Assembly (NCBI GenBank): GCA_018060185.1
Contig: JAGOWQ010000003.1
Span: 20,110-84,109 of the forward strand
Direction of reading: 5' to 3'
Length of the DNA stretch: 64,000 nucleotides
Source of the DNA: Leptotrichiaceae bacterium
Lineage (GTDB): Bacteria; Fusobacteriota; Fusobacteriia; Fusobacteriales; Leptotrichiaceae
Part shown: positions 1 to 10,583 of the stretch, one piece after another
How positions within the stretch are numbered: position 1 is the stretch's first letter
Layout of the letters: the number at the start of each line of letters is the position of its first letter
The notes under the pieces: model-generated
Told to the model about the DNA's origin: nothing
The model's input: the letters and a program-made list of their open reading frames with translations, nothing else
Database searches by the model: none
Translations under genes and position numbers: made by a program

Positions 1-3000
1 AATCCAACATTATTTAAAGTTGCATTTACTTCAAATTTACCTAGTTCTAAACGTTTTGTTTCCATAAAGTTTTCTGGTATAGCAGGGACATCTAGATCTC
101 CATCAATACTAAAACTTCCCCCATTATATCCTCCGTCCAACCTATTTATTTTCAATTTTCTATCTAAAACACTTATATCTGCATTTATATTATTTACATC
201 TGTTATACCGTCTTTTGTTATATAAAAGAAATTGTCTAATAAAACCTTCCCTTTAGTTTCATTACTTGTAAATAATATATCTATATTAGCTACTCCTCTT
301 GCTTCTTTTACATCTTTATTTAATCCTAAAAACTTCAAATTAAAATCTTTAGCTAAAATAGACATATCATAATTTAACGGAGAGTATACTATAAATCCAC
401 TAACTAATAAAGGATTTTCTTCGTATTCTAGATAAAATTGACCGATATTTAATTCTTTGTTATTTGCTTGAATATCTATATCTAAATTATCCACAGGAAA
501 TCCACTTAAAATAAGTTTATCAGATCTAATTTTTAAATCTGTAAAAAAATTATCCTGATTTCCTTTTAATATGAAGTTTAAATTTATATCACCACTATAT
601 CCTTTGTCTTTAAGATCTTGAACTGAATCTAATGCAAATTGTTGATTTTCTAATTTATAGTCTATATCTATATTTTCCAAATCAAAATTCATACTAGTTT
701 TAAAAAATTCTTCTCTATTATCTCCGAGTATGGTCAACTCTTTTATATCAAAATTTCCATACTTGAATAATTTATCTACATTTCCGTCAGTATACTCTAT
801 TTGAGTCACTATATAAGGCAGTGTATATCCTTTATAACTCATATTTCCTAAAACTATTTCCCCTAATAAATCAAAACTATTCAAATCTCCTTTTAAATTT
901 AATTTAGATAATGTTCCAAAAGTTAAATCTTTAAAATCTAACAACTTTGGTATATCTCTTTCATTTAAATTTAAATTTATATCAGCAAGACCTGTTTTTA
1001 AATCATAAGTTCCAAATAAACTGTTTTCTCTCAATGAAAAATTCTGAAAATCTAAAACGCTATTTTTAATATCTACAGTTCCTTTAGTTTCTCCTATAAA
1101 TCTTGAATTTATTAATGTCGAAGAAGGAGATAGTACAATACTTCCATTTAGGTCATCTAGAGTTCCACTCACATTCATTTCTAACTTGTCAACAATTACA
1201 TTTGTTTCAGGTTTTATTGTATTATATATAATATAATTTTTTAAATTTGAATTTATAGACATATTTCCTGTTTTTAAGTTATATTTTCCATTGGCTAATA
1301 ATTTATCATTATGTACGTTTATTATGTTTAAAATACTATTTTTTATTTCTATTAACGCCTCTGTATTACTTAACCTTTGATACCCAAGCCAAAGTTCATT
1401 CATTTTAGCATTTACATCTAAGTTTAAACTTAGTAAATCACTTATTTTTCCCTTAGCATAGAGGTCTTCATATTCAACTATAAATTGACCGTAAGGGCTA
1501 TAAATTTCATAGTCTCCAGAAAAATTTGTTCCACTTCCTTTTAAATTAGCAGTCAATGTTACAGGAAGATGAGCACTATCAAGTCCTTTCAAGTCATTTC
1601 CTGTATGTCTCAAGAGCTTTGCCACATCAAAAGTTGAATTTCTCGAAGTCGTTACTGTATAGTTATGATTCATATCACTTTTTGTAATACCCCTAGCCCT
1701 TATATATTGCCCTCCTACGTCAACTAATGCATCTACATTATAATTCCCATCATTTATAATTACTTTAGCATCTATAGCACCTAACAAATCAACATTTGTT
1801 AATTTAAGTTTAGCATTTATATTTCCTGATTCTAGTATATTTTTACTTTTTAAATTCATAACTAGATTACTTATGTGTGGATTTATGATATAAGTTTGCC
1901 CGCTATAAGTTACATTCATGTTTTGCTTTCCTTGAACATTAATTATGACTTTTTGATTTTGAATATCCACTGAATAATTTCCATCTATTTCTTTAGAATA
2001 AAATCTACTATTTATTAAATTGCTACTATTTATTTCAAGATTTCCTGTTATTGTTTTTATATTATGATCTGAACCTCTGTTTAAAAGTGTGTAATCTCCT
2101 TTTCCATTTTTATTTTTAATATCATAAGAAAACTCTTTCAATGAAACATCTTTTTTTACTCTAAAGCCAGATATACTTTCATCAAAATTAAAAATTGTAT
2201 TGTTTAATGTTAATATTTGTTCTTTAGATATTTTCATATTTGTTTTTATATTTCTAAAATTATAGCCTCCAATATATACATTTGGAGAAGAAAAATTCCC
2301 ATCTAATGTTGTCTCTTCTTTCTTTTGATCTATGTCTACATTTAAATTTCCTGTAATATTCCCCTCAGCTTTAACATTAAATTCTTTTATTATTTTGTAT
2401 TTTGATATTTCATAATAAGGAAGATTTTCTGTTACTAATTTTAAATTTAATTTTGAAGTTTTAGGATAATAATTTAAATTTAAATTCACTTTTCCATCTT
2501 GTATTTTAGTGTTTCCATTAACATTGATTTTATCTTCTTTCAAATCTATAGTAGCATCTATATTTTCTATATCACCATCAAAATCAGAATATTTTATCTT
2601 CCCATTTTTTACTGTTAAATACCCTTTAACTGTAGTTTCTTTTTTATTATTTTTATCATCTAATGAAAGATTTCCATTTAAAATTCCTGATTTTGATTTT
2701 ATTATTTCTAATGGAACATATTGCCCTAATTCTTCTGTTATATTTATATTTTCAAAATTAAAACCTACAAAAAAGTTTTTTCTATCTACTGTACTATTTT
2801 TTTTAAAATCAAACATTGAATATATTGACTGTATAGTGTCCACTATACTTCCAACTTTTACTCCAATCCCTTCACTTTCTGACTTTCCTTTAGCTTCTAA
2901 AATGAATCCTCTGGATTTAGAATATTCTAAATACCCATTTACTTTTTCCATTGTTTTATTTATTTTATTTTCATAACTTACATCACTATAATTTAATTTT

Positions 3001-3422
3001 GCATTGTGAATATAAAGTCTTCCTATCCTACTTGTTCTATCTAAAGGTTGTTTTTTTTTATCTGAAGGTTTTATAACATTAAATATATTAAAATCATTAT
3101 TTTCTCTTCTTTCTAAATTTACAATAGCATCATAAACATCTATTCTAAGTAATCTTGAAGGCATTAATAAATTTAAACTGGCTATAGTATTTTTAGCGTC
3201 TATTGCGATGTTATCATCCATATCTTTTAATTTAAAATTTTCTATTTTAAGTTTATTAAATTTTTCTAATTTAATATCAGAAAATTCAACATTTAATCCA
3301 CTACTATTTAATATTTTTTCTAAATTTTTAGCAAAATTATTTGTAGATATGTATACTTTAACTAAAAAAATAGAAACTAAAATTATAAAAAATACTATTA
3401 ATGATTTTTTTAAATACCTCAT
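1..3422 (-). CDS. tamB: TamB/AsmA-like translocation and assembly protein, partial (C terminus beyond window)
   Basis: Reading the complement from an ATG at 3422 gives an open frame that I follow without a stop to the window edge, about 1,140 codons. The start is preceded by GGAGGT. The protein opens with MRYLKKSLIVFFIILVSIF, a single N-terminal membrane anchor, then becomes a very long, polar, beta-rich chain full of repeated phrases such as NGNLSL, VKGYLTV and GDLNVDI. That is the pattern of the AsmA/TamB (DUF490) family, which spans the periplasm and helps move lipids or outer-membrane proteins. The C-terminal signature domain is outside the window, so TamB rather than another AsmA-like protein is inferred. 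It lies 37 bp behind parB and probably shares its transcript. Confidence 0.8.
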   Translation of the reverse strand, partial: MRYLKKSLIVFFIILVSIFLVKVYISTNNFAKNLEKILNSSGLNVEFSDIKLEKFNKLKIENFKLKDMDDNIAIDAKNTIASLNLLMPSRLLRIDVYDAIVNLERRENNDFNIFNVIKPSDKKKQPLDRTSRIGRLYIHNAKLNYSDVSYENKINKTMEKVNGYLEYSKSRGFILEAKGKSESEGIGVKVGSIVDTIQSIYSMFDFKKNSTVDRKNFFVGFNFENINITEELGQYVPLEIIKSKSGILNGNLSLDDKNNKKETTVKGYLTVKNGKIKYSDFDGDIENIDATIDLKEDKINVNGNTKIQDGKVNLNLNYYPKTSKLNLKLVTENLPYYEISKYKIIKEFNVKAEGNITGNLNVDIDQKKEETTLDGNFSSPNVYIGGYNFRNIKTNMKISKEQILTLNNTIFNFDESISGFRVKKDVSLKEFSYDIKNKNGKGDYTLLNRGSDHNIKTITGNLEINSSNLINSRFYSKEIDGNYSVDIQNQKVIINVQGKQNMNVTYSGQTYIINPHISNLVMNLKSKNILESGNINAKLKLTNVDLLGAIDAKVIINDGNYNVDALVDVGGQYIRARGITKSDMNHNYTVTTSRNSTFDVAKLLRHTGNDLKGLDSAHLPVTLTANLKGSGTNFSGDYEIYSPYGQFIVEYEDLYAKGKISDLLSLNLDVNAKMNELWLGYQRLSNTEALIEIKNSILNIINVHNDKLLANGKYNLKTGNMSINSNLKNYIIYNTIKPETNVIVDKLEMNVSGTLDDLNGSIVLSPSSTLINSRFIGETKGTVDIKNSVLDFQNFSLRENSLFGTYDLKTGLADINLNLNERDIPKLLDFKDLTFGTLSKLNLKGDLNSFDLLGEIVLGNMSYKGYTLPYIVTQIEYTDGNVDKLFKYGNFDIKELTILGDNREEFFKTSMNFDLENIDIDYKLENQQFALDSVQDLKDKGYSGDINLNFILKGNQDNFFTDLKIRSDKLILSGFPVDNLDIDIQANNKELNIGQFYLEYEENPLLVSGFIVYSPLNYDMSILAKDFNLKFLGLNKDVKEARGVANIDILFTSNETKGKVLLDNFFYITKDGITDVNNINADISVLDRKLKINRLDGGYNGGSFSIDGDLDVPAIPENFMETKRLELGKFEVNATLNNVG

Positions 3423-3459
3423 CTTAATATACCTCCGTTTCTGTTAATTTTTAATTAAT

Positions 3460-4302
3460 TTAATCAAAATTAATTTCTAATAAATCTATTATTCTCCTCA
3501 AATCTTCATAATCATAAAAGTCTATTTCTATTTTACCTTGATTTTTAATATTTCCTTTTATGTTAACACGACTCTCAAAAAAATCTATTAATTTTTGTTC
3601 TAAAAAATTTTTTTCATATTTATCTTCATCAGTTTCAGTATTACTATCTATCATAATTTCATTTTTATTTTTATTTTTTACTTGATTATTTGATTTTCCA
3701 TTATATTTTTTTACAAGATTTTCTACTTCTCTCACAGAATATTTTTTGTTTATTATTTTTTCTGACAATTCTTCAATTGTTTTTTCATCTGTAATCGAAA
3801 GAATAGCTCTAGCATGACCATAGGATAAAACCCCTTCTTTTACCATATTTTTTACTTTATCTGGAAGTTTTAAAAGCCTTATCTTGTTTGAGATAGCAGA
3901 TCTTGTTTTTCCAAGCTTTGATGCTAAATTTTCTTGAGTGTATCCGTATACTTCCATGAGCATTACATAAGAATTTGCCTCTTCTATTGGATTTAAGTTT
4001 TCTCTTTGAATATTTTCAAGAATTGAATATTCATAACTCTTATTATCTCCTGCGCTTATAACTATGCATTGTATTTTTTCCATCTTAAGAAATGAAAAAG
4101 CTCTAAAACGCCTTTCTCCTGCTATTATTTCATATTTACCTTTATTTACACCTTTTTCTAATTTCCTAACGACTATAGGTTGAATTAATCCGTTATTTTT
4201 TATGGATTCTTTTAGTTCCTCCATTTTTTTATTATCAAAATGTTTCCTAGGTTGATTAACATTTTTTATTATATTTTTTAATTCAATATTTAAAAGTTTC
4301 AT
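3460..4302 (-). CDS. parB: ParB/Spo0J chromosome partitioning protein
   Basis: The 280-residue protein has the ParB order: an N-terminal CTP-binding domain with GERRFRA (about residues 63-69) and ENIQRENL (about 96-103), then a helix-turn-helix around TQENLASKLGKTRSAISN, a linker, and a charged C-terminal dimerisation segment. ParB binds parS centromere-like sites and slides as a CTP-dependent clamp to organise the origin region. The order mnmG-rsmG-parB is the usual near-origin neighbourhood, but the parA (soj) gene that normally sits between rsmG and parB is absent. Noc is a related alternative; I prefer ParB but cannot separate them by motif alone. Confidence 0.88.
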   Translation of the reverse strand: MKLLNIELKNIIKNVNQPRKHFDNKKMEELKESIKNNGLIQPIVVRKLEKGVNKGKYEIIAGERRFRAFSFLKMEKIQCIVISAGDNKSYEYSILENIQRENLNPIEEANSYVMLMEVYGYTQENLASKLGKTRSAISNKIRLLKLPDKVKNMVKEGVLSYGHARAILSITDEKTIEELSEKIINKKYSVREVENLVKKYNGKSNNQVKNKNKNEIMIDSNTETDEDKYEKNFLEQKLIDFFESRVNIKGNIKNQGKIEIDFYDYEDLRRIIDLLEINFD

Positions 4303-4371
4303 GTTTATTTCCTTTCAATATATGAAATTTTTTATTTAATAAACTTTTTATTTTTTTCATAAAAAATATTA

Positions 4372-5094
4372 TTATAAAGGTTTTTTAGAGGGAATCCCTA
4401 CTTTTCTAGGATATTTTTCATTAGTTTTCTCATTTTTAACTATTTCTAGTATAATTCTTTCGTCTCTACATTTTGGAAGAAGAAATTTATGTATTTCTTT
4501 TATTTGTGATTCTAGTATTTTAAGTGCATTACAAGACTCGTCAACTTCATTAATATTTAATTTTTGAGATAAAAATCTTCCTCCCACTTTTATAAAAGGA
4601 ATCATATACTCAATAATTATTCTCAAATTTGCAACTCCCCTGCAAAGAGCTACATCAAAGTGTTCTCTTTTTTCTTTTATTAAATCTTCTGCTCTTTCAA
4701 AGCTTGTCTTAACATTTGTCAATTCTAAATTTTCTATTATTTCATTTATAAAATCTATTTTTTTCCTTACAGAATCTACTAATAAAAATTCTTTTTCAGG
4801 ATATAATATCCCAAGTACAAGGCCAGGAAATCCAGCTCCTGTTCCCACATCTATAAAAGTTTTTTCTTCATTTTTTATTATCTTTGACAGAAAAAGTGAG
4901 TCAATAAAATGTTTTTCAATCATTTCTTTTTTATCTCTTATCGCTGTTAAATTTACTACTTTATTTTTTTCATGGAGTAACTCTAAATAAGTCATCATTT
5001 TTTCAAGTGTTTCAAACTCTACAATGATTCCACTTTTATTCAGCAAATCTTGAAAATATTGTTTTAATTTTTCATCTATTTCTACATTTATCAC
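4372..5094 (-). CDS. rsmG: 16S rRNA (guanine-N7) methyltransferase RsmG (GidB)
   Basis: RsmG methylates N7 of G527 in 16S rRNA using SAM. The 240-residue protein has the family's SAM-binding loop DVGTGAGFPGLVLGI at about residues 82-96, followed by the Rossmann-fold acidic strand FLLVDSVRKK. The start is a GTG whose first base overlaps the last base of the mnmG TAG stop, with AAGGAG about ten bases upstream, so the two genes are translationally coupled. Length and motifs are normal. Confidence 0.93.
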   Translation of the reverse strand: MINVEIDEKLKQYFQDLLNKSGIIVEFETLEKMMTYLELLHEKNKVVNLTAIRDKKEMIEKHFIDSLFLSKIIKNEEKTFIDVGTGAGFPGLVLGILYPEKEFLLVDSVRKKIDFINEIIENLELTNVKTSFERAEDLIKEKREHFDVALCRGVANLRIIIEYMIPFIKVGGRFLSQKLNINEVDESCNALKILESQIKEIHKFLLPKCRDERIILEIVKNEKTNEKYPRKVGIPSKKPL

Positions 5095-6980
5095 TAATTT
5101 AGCACTCCTTCTAAATACATTAATAACACTGATACATCCGCTGGAGTTACTCCTGATACTCTTGAAGCTTGTCCCACATTGTATGGTTTTTTTTCTTTTA
5201 ATCTTTGCTTTGCTTCCCTAGTTATACCTTTCATATTATCATAATCAAAATTTTTAGGTATTTTTTTATCTTCAAGTTTTTTTTGTTTTTCTAATATTTG
5301 AAGAGATTTAGCAATATATCCTTCATATTTTACTTGTACTTCTATTTGATATTCAGTTTCTTCTTCAAAAGATAAGTTAGGAACATTTTCTATTATTTCT
5401 GATATATATTTTATATCTTTATAGGTAACTTTAGGTCTTCTTAATACCTCTTTCAAAGTAGTTCCACTTTTTAGTTGCTCTCCATATTTTTCAAGTATTT
5501 CTATAAGTCTTTTATTACTTGAACCTAATTTAATGTTTTCAAGTTTTTCTATAATTTCTAATACATCTTTCTTTTTCTTTTCTATTTTATCATAATATTT
5601 TTTTTCTAAAAGACCTATTTTATATCCTTGTTCTGATAGCCTAATATCTGCATTATCTTCTCTTAAAATTAGTCTATATTCAGACCTTGCTGTAAACATT
5701 CTATATGGCTCAAATAATTCTTTATTTATAAGGTCATCTATCATCGTTCCTATATATGAATTTTCTCTGGTTAATATTAAAGCCTCTTCTCCTTTAATTT
5801 TTAGAGCTGCATTTATACCTGCTACAATACCTTGGGCTGCTGCTTCTTCATATCCACTTGTACCATTTATTTGCCCTGCTAGATATAAATTTTCTATTCT
5901 TCTAGTTTCTAAGGTATAATCCAACTCACTAGGATCTATAATATCATATTCAACAGCATATCCGTATCTCATTATATGTGCGTTTTCAAGTCCTTCTATT
6001 GTATTTATTATTTTTTGTTGATATTCTGCTGGATAACTTGTTGAAAGGCCACTTATATAAACTTCTGATGTATCAAACCCTTCTGGTTCTAAAAAGAGAT
6101 GGTGGCTATCTTTTTCATTAAATTTCACAACTTTATCTTCTATAGAAGGACAATATCTTGGTCCTGTACTTTCTATAATTCCATTATACATTGGTGATTT
6201 ATCCAAATTTTCCAAAATTATTTTATGAGATTCTAAATTTGTCCTTGTTAAATAGCAAGAAAGTTGCGGTTTTGATGTAATTTCCTCATCTTTAGTTTTC
6301 ATAGAAAACTTAAGAGGTACATTTGTTTCTCCAGGTTGTTCTTCTAACTTTGTAAAATCAAGTGTTCTTATATCTATTCTAGGAGATGTTCCCGTTTTAA
6401 ATTTCCCCATTTTAAATCCTAGTTCTTTTAGAGAAAGAGGTAGTTCTTCACTGGATAATTCACCCATTCTTCCCCCTTTTATTATTTTATCCCCTACATA
6501 CATAAGACCGCTCATAAATGTCCCAGTCGCTATAATTACAGCTTTAGAATAGAAAGTCATCCCTGTTTTAGTATATATCCCTTTAGCAACATTATTTTCT
6601 GCTATTATTTCTGTAACAATATCTTGAATAATATCCAGATTTTCTTGATTTTCCAGTGTTTTTTTCATTTCTCTAGCATATATTTTCCTATCAGATTGTG
6701 CTCTGAGTGATCTTACTGCTGGTCCCTTTTTAGTATTTAATACTCTCATCTGAACAAAACTTTTGTCCATGTTTCTTCCCATTTCTCCACCAAGTGCATC
6801 AACTTCTTTTACTAAATGGCTTTTTGCAGGACCTCCTACTGATGGATTACATGACATTACACCTATATTATCAAGAGTTATTGTAAAAATAGCCGTTTTT
6901 AGCCCCAATCTTGCTGAAGACAATGCTGCTTCTATTCCAGCGTGACCTGCTCCAACTACAATAACATCATAATTTTTCAT
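5094..6980 (-). CDS. mnmG: tRNA uridine-5-carboxymethylaminomethyl synthesis enzyme MnmG (GidA)
   Basis: MnmG, with MnmE, installs the carboxymethylaminomethyl group on wobble U34 of certain tRNAs and uses FAD and methylene-THF. At 628 residues it is full length. The FAD dinucleotide fold [14 protein letters not shown] is at the N terminus, the conserved [20 protein letters not shown] stretch follows, and the C terminus carries the helical domain with [20 protein letters not shown]. It heads the mnmG-rsmG-parB-tamB group. About 150 bp of AT-rich sequence separates it from the next gene upstream. Confidence 0.96.
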   Translation of the reverse strand: MKNYDVIVVGAGHAGIEAALSSARLGLKTAIFTITLDNIGVMSCNPSVGGPAKSHLVKEVDALGGEMGRNMDKSFVQMRVLNTKKGPAVRSLRAQSDRKIYAREMKKTLENQENLDIIQDIVTEIIAENNVAKGIYTKTGMTFYSKAVIIATGTFMSGLMYVGDKIIKGGRMGELSSEELPLSLKELGFKMGKFKTGTSPRIDIRTLDFTKLEEQPGETNVPLKFSMKTKDEEITSKPQLSCYLTRTNLESHKIILENLDKSPMYNGIIESTGPRYCPSIEDKVVKFNEKDSHHLFLEPEGFDTSEVYISGLSTSYPAEYQQKIINTIEGLENAHIMRYGYAVEYDIIDPSELDYTLETRRIENLYLAGQINGTSGYEEAAAQGIVAGINAALKIKGEEALILTRENSYIGTMIDDLINKELFEPYRMFTARSEYRLILREDNADIRLSEQGYKIGLLEKKYYDKIEKKKKDVLEIIEKLENIKLGSSNKRLIEILEKYGEQLKSGTTLKEVLRRPKVTYKDIKYISEIIENVPNLSFEEETEYQIEVQVKYEGYIAKSLQILEKQKKLEDKKIPKNFDYDNMKGITREAKQRLKEKKPYNVGQASRVSGVTPADVSVLLMYLEGVLN

Positions 6981-7138
6981 TTATTTTTTTCTCCATTCTA
7001 TATATTTCTACATATTTCTTTATAATTCACATTATTTTCTCTATATTATAACTTAATATGAATTTTTTTACAATTAGATTTTTCAGTGTTTTATTCGCTT
7101 TTATATAGAAATTCATAACTTTTTAAATATATTATTAA

Positions 7139-7771
7139 CTACTTTATAGGATTCCAAGAATTAAGTATAATTTTTTCCATTTCATTTATATTTTTTGAAA
7201 GCCCTTCTGCATTAGCATGATAGACTTTATTTCCTATTACAAATATATTTTTAATTATTATTTTTCCTGATGTCTCTTTTATTTTAATCTGCATTCCTTT
7301 ATATCCTGATGACTCTATTTTTTTTATTTCTAAACTATTTCTTTTATAACCTTCATTTAAATATTTTCTAAACTCTTGTTCTGCTAAAGTTTTAGCTAAC
7401 CATTCATCGCTTAGACCTTTCTTATCATTTATATCAAATGAATCAAGAGTGTAGATATCCACTCCATCTTTGGATATCTCCAATGTATAACTTTCAGAAT
7501 ATATATCTATAAGCCATTTCATCTCTTTCCAATCAGGTAAACCTATAAATCCGACATATTCACTTCCAAAACGTCCTTCTTTTAGATATTTCTCTGAATT
7601 TCTATAATATCTATCCTGTTCTTCTGAAATTTTCACTAATTTTTTCTTTTTTGGGTTCTGATTTTTTACATTATCAATATTACTGTCTAAACTTTTTTTA
7701 CTTTCTGCTTCACCATATATTAATGTTGACATACAAAAGATTATTATAATCATTTTAAACATTTTTTTCAT
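7139..7771 (-). CDS. Secreted protein of unknown function
   Basis: I do not recognise this 210-residue protein. It begins MKKMFKMIIIIFCMSTLIYG followed by EAESKK, a clear Sec signal peptide with a probable cut after YGE or nearby. There is no cysteine lipobox, so it should be free in the periplasm or exported. The mature part is lysine-rich at first, then a compact mixed alpha/beta region (about residues 65-205) containing LPDWKEMKWLIDIYSE and ending SWNPIK. Its start lies 3 bp past the ABC-F stop, so the two are co-transcribed; that says little about function. Confidence 0.7.
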   Translation of the reverse strand: MKKMFKMIIIIFCMSTLIYGEAESKKSLDSNIDNVKNQNPKKKKLVKISEEQDRYYRNSEKYLKEGRFGSEYVGFIGLPDWKEMKWLIDIYSESYTLEISKDGVDIYTLDSFDINDKKGLSDEWLAKTLAEQEFRKYLNEGYKRNSLEIKKIESSGYKGMQIKIKETSGKIIIKNIFVIGNKVYHANAEGLSKNINEMEKIILNSWNPIK

Positions 7772-7773
7772 AA

Positions 7774-9711
7774 TTACTTCCCTTCTATTCCTAATAATTC
7801 CTGACTTTTACTATCCCATTCTTCCATTTTTATCATCTCTTCTTCATCAAGATTATCAAACTGTTTTTGAACTTCCATTAATTTTTCTATATCATTTTTT
7901 TTCCCTGCTTCTTCATATTCTATATTAAGTTTTTCTCTTTTTAAAATAATTTTTTCCATTTCTTCTTCAAGTTTTGTTATGTCTCTTTTTAATTTTGATA
8001 TTTTTTTAGAAAGTTCTTTTTGCTCTTGATAAGACAACTTATTTTCTTCTTTTATTTCAACATCTGTTGCTAAAGGATTTATTTTAGAACTTTTAAGACT
8101 TTCTTTATATTCTTCATAATTTCCCTTAAACTTTGTTAGACCTTTTTCATCAAGATAATAAATAACATTACACACACTATCTAAAAAATGTCTATTATGT
8201 GAGACTATTAGCATTGTTCCATCAAAATCTTCTAAAGCATCTTCTAAAACTTCAATAGAGTAAATATCCAAATGATTTGTTGGTTCATCTAAAATTAAAA
8301 AGTTTGCATTTTCCATATAAAGTTTCAAAAAAGATACTCTTACTTTTTCTCCACCACTTAGCTTTTCAACTTTTTTTAAAACATCTTCACCTGAAAATAA
8401 AAATCCTCCTGCAAGACTTCTTAAATATTCCTCTGTCAAATTAAGAGAATTATTTATTTCCTGTAATATGTTGTTCTCAGGAGTAAGATCCATATGATTT
8501 TGATCATAATATCCTACCTTCACCCTTGAGCCAAACTCTACTTCCCCTTTGTCCTTAGATAGTCTATCCATTATTATTTTTAAAAGGGTAGATTTTCCTA
8601 CACCATTTTTACCTATAATTCCTACTCTTTCTCCTCTAAATAAATCAAAACTTATATTATTTAAAACTTTCTTTCCATCGAAGCTTTTTTCAATATTTTT
8701 AACCTTTAGAACATTATCTCCTGTCGCACTATCTGTCTTAAATTTCAATTTCATTCTTTGAGGATTGAAAACAGGATCATCAGATCTTTCGATTCTATCA
8801 AGTATTTTTTGACGCCCCTTTGCTTGCCTAGCTTTTATACCTGCTCGAAATCTATCAATATACTCTTCCATCTTCTTTATTTTTTCTTGCTCTTTTTCAT
8901 ACCTTTTTATCTCTCCTTTTAATATCATCTCTTTTTGAATAATAAAAGAAGAAAAATTTCCATCATATTTATACAGTTTTTTATTTTCTACTTCATATAT
9001 TTTATTACATACATTATCTAAAAATATCCTATCGTGAGACACTAGTAAAAATGCATTATTATACTTCTTCAAATAATCTTCTAACCACTCAATTGACACT
9101 AAATCTAAATGGTTTGTAGGCTCATCTAATATCAAAAGTTCTGGCTCAAGAAGAAGAAGTTTTGCCAATGAAACCCTTGTTCTCTCCCCACCACTCAAGT
9201 CTTTCAATATTAAATTATAATATTCATCTGTAAGTTCAAGACCTGTTAATATTTGCCTTACTTTGTATTCTATTTCATAACCACCTTTTGCTTCATACAA
9301 AGAAGAAAGTTCTGCAGATTTTTGTATAAGGCTTTCAAGTTCTTCTCCTTTGGCACTTCCAAGAAGTATATTTACTTTCTGTAACTCATTATGAATATCT
9401 CTTTCTTCTGAAAAAACTGAAAGCATTTCTTCATAAACTGTATTTGTTTCATCTGAAAATTTATGATTTTGAGATAAATAACCTATTCTAACTGAAGGAT
9501 TTTTTATAATATCCCCTATTTCATTAAGATTGTTTTCTGCTCCGTCTATTCTTTCTTCATCTAAAATCATTTTTATAATAGTTGATTTTCCTGCACCATT
9601 AACTCCTACAAGCCCTATTTTATCTTTATCTTCTATTGTAAAATTTATATCTTTTAATATATATTCCCCTGCAAACTGTTTATATACTTTATTAAACTGT
9701 ATTAAGCTCAT
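7774..9711 (-). CDS. ABC-F family ATP-binding protein
   Basis: Two ABC ATPase domains lie in one soluble chain with no membrane segments, as in the ABC-F family (Uup/EttA/YdiF type) that acts on ribosomes. Domain 1 has Walker A GVNGAGKST, signature LSGGERTRVSLAKLL and Walker B LDEPTNHLDL. Domain 2 has GKNGVGKST, LSGGEKVRVSF and LDEPTNHLDIYS. A charged linker between the domains matches the ribosome-contacting arm, and a lysine/glutamate coiled coil of about 90 residues ends the protein, as in Uup-like members. I place the start at the internal ATG (MSLIQFNKVY) at 9711, which follows GGGAG; an upstream in-frame start at 9753 lacks support. About 645 residues. Confidence 0.88.
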   Translation of the reverse strand: MSLIQFNKVYKQFAGEYILKDINFTIEDKDKIGLVGVNGAGKSTIIKMILDEERIDGAENNLNEIGDIIKNPSVRIGYLSQNHKFSDETNTVYEEMLSVFSEERDIHNELQKVNILLGSAKGEELESLIQKSAELSSLYEAKGGYEIEYKVRQILTGLELTDEYYNLILKDLSGGERTRVSLAKLLLLEPELLILDEPTNHLDLVSIEWLEDYLKKYNNAFLLVSHDRIFLDNVCNKIYEVENKKLYKYDGNFSSFIIQKEMILKGEIKRYEKEQEKIKKMEEYIDRFRAGIKARQAKGRQKILDRIERSDDPVFNPQRMKLKFKTDSATGDNVLKVKNIEKSFDGKKVLNNISFDLFRGERVGIIGKNGVGKSTLLKIIMDRLSKDKGEVEFGSRVKVGYYDQNHMDLTPENNILQEINNSLNLTEEYLRSLAGGFLFSGEDVLKKVEKLSGGEKVRVSFLKLYMENANFLILDEPTNHLDIYSIEVLEDALEDFDGTMLIVSHNRHFLDSVCNVIYYLDEKGLTKFKGNYEEYKESLKSSKINPLATDVEIKEENKLSYQEQKELSKKISKLKRDITKLEEEMEKIILKREKLNIEYEEAGKKNDIEKLMEVQKQFDNLDEEEMIKMEEWDSKSQELLGIEGK

Positions 9712-9809
9712 TTTGTTTTTCTCCCTGTTATTTATTATTTTTTGTATTTTCACCTTCCCTTTAGAGGAACTTTTTTTTAACTTAATTCTATTTTTTTTAA
9801 TCTATAATA

Positions 9810-9838
9810 AATATATCAAATAAAAATATAAATAACAA
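9810..9838 (-). promoter_or_regulatory. Possible promoter for the ABC-F gene
   Basis: On the minus strand TTGTTA, 17 bases, then TATATT, about 100 bp before the ABC-F start. The match is moderate in a very AT-rich background. An imperfect 13-base palindrome (ACAAGT-T-ACTTGT, 9855-9867) sits just upstream and could be an operator. Confidence 0.4.
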
Positions 9839-9887
9839 GTAAAATATGACAAAAACAAGTTACTTGTATTATTAAATTAATAAATAA

Positions 9888-9930
9888 AAAAGTGATATAA
9901 CATAAAATCAATCTTATGTTTTATCACTTT
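9888..9930 (-). terminator. Hairpin terminator after the DUF937 gene
   Basis: Near-perfect inverted repeat: AAAAGTGATA and ACATAA pair with TTATGT and TATCACTTTT across an eight-base loop, followed on the minus strand by a T run. It lies 30 bp past the stop of the DUF937 gene. Confidence 0.75.
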
Positions 9931-9959
9931 TACATCTATATTTATTTTTTATAATTTAA

Positions 9960-10547
9960 TTATTTCTTCCCTCCTAGAAACTTACTAGCTAACCCTAATA
10001 AATCATCAACAATAGCTCCGTCTTTATTAGAATCTAATAAATTAGTTACTAATCCCATTATTCCAGAAGTTTGTTCATTAGAACCTAAATTTAAAGCTAA
10101 CATTGAAGTTAACGCATCTAAACCTGAAGCATCTAAATTATTATCTTTTTTTTGTTTCCCTAAAGCTCCTAAAACCAAAGGTGCTAATATTTGTAACATC
10201 TTTATACTCCCATTAGAATCTAATCCACTTGATTTTGAAACTGCTTTAGCCACATTTTCTGTTTGATTACCAAATAAGTGATTAAGTATCCCAGCACCAT
10301 CATTTAAATCTGGATTATTCAAATATCCTGAAAGGTTATTTAATACCGAACCATCATGTTTTTCCAATGCTTTATTTAACGATTCAGCTCCTTCAGCAGT
10401 TTGAGTATTTTTATTTAACGCTTGTAAAATTGCTGGTAATGCTGATACTAGACCTAATTTAACATCATTTTCATTTACACCTAATTGAGAGCTTAATTTT
10501 CCTAAGTCTTTATCATTTAATAATCCTAATATTCCTTCTAAATTCAT
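9960..10547 (-). CDS. DUF937 domain protein
   Basis: A 195-residue protein made of short amphipathic helices rich in L, G, N and A, for example LGLLNDKDLGKLSSQLG at the start and LDSNKDGAIVDDLLGLASKF at the end. This is the layout of the DUF937 (YidB-like) family, whose role is not established. There is no signal peptide or membrane segment. The last helix region has a calcium-loop-like DSNKDGAIVDD stretch, which is suggestive only. It stands between a lipoprotein gene and a strong terminator. Confidence 0.75.
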   Translation of the reverse strand: MNLEGILGLLNDKDLGKLSSQLGVNENDVKLGLVSALPAILQALNKNTQTAEGAESLNKALEKHDGSVLNNLSGYLNNPDLNDGAGILNHLFGNQTENVAKAVSKSSGLDSNGSIKMLQILAPLVLGALGKQKKDNNLDASGLDALTSMLALNLGSNEQTSGIMGLVTNLLDSNKDGAIVDDLLGLASKFLGGKK

Positions 10548-10583
10548 TGATATTCTCCTTCATATTTTATATTTAATAATAAT

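Noticed and set aside
2509..3447. Plus-strand open frames inside the TamB region
   Set aside because: They are phenylalanine/serine-rich shadows of the long minus-strand gene and lack ribosome sites.
9855..9867. Palindrome ACAAGTTACTTGT as a defined operator
   Set aside because: Short, AT-rich, single copy and with no regulator gene nearby; mentioned only as a possibility with the promoter.
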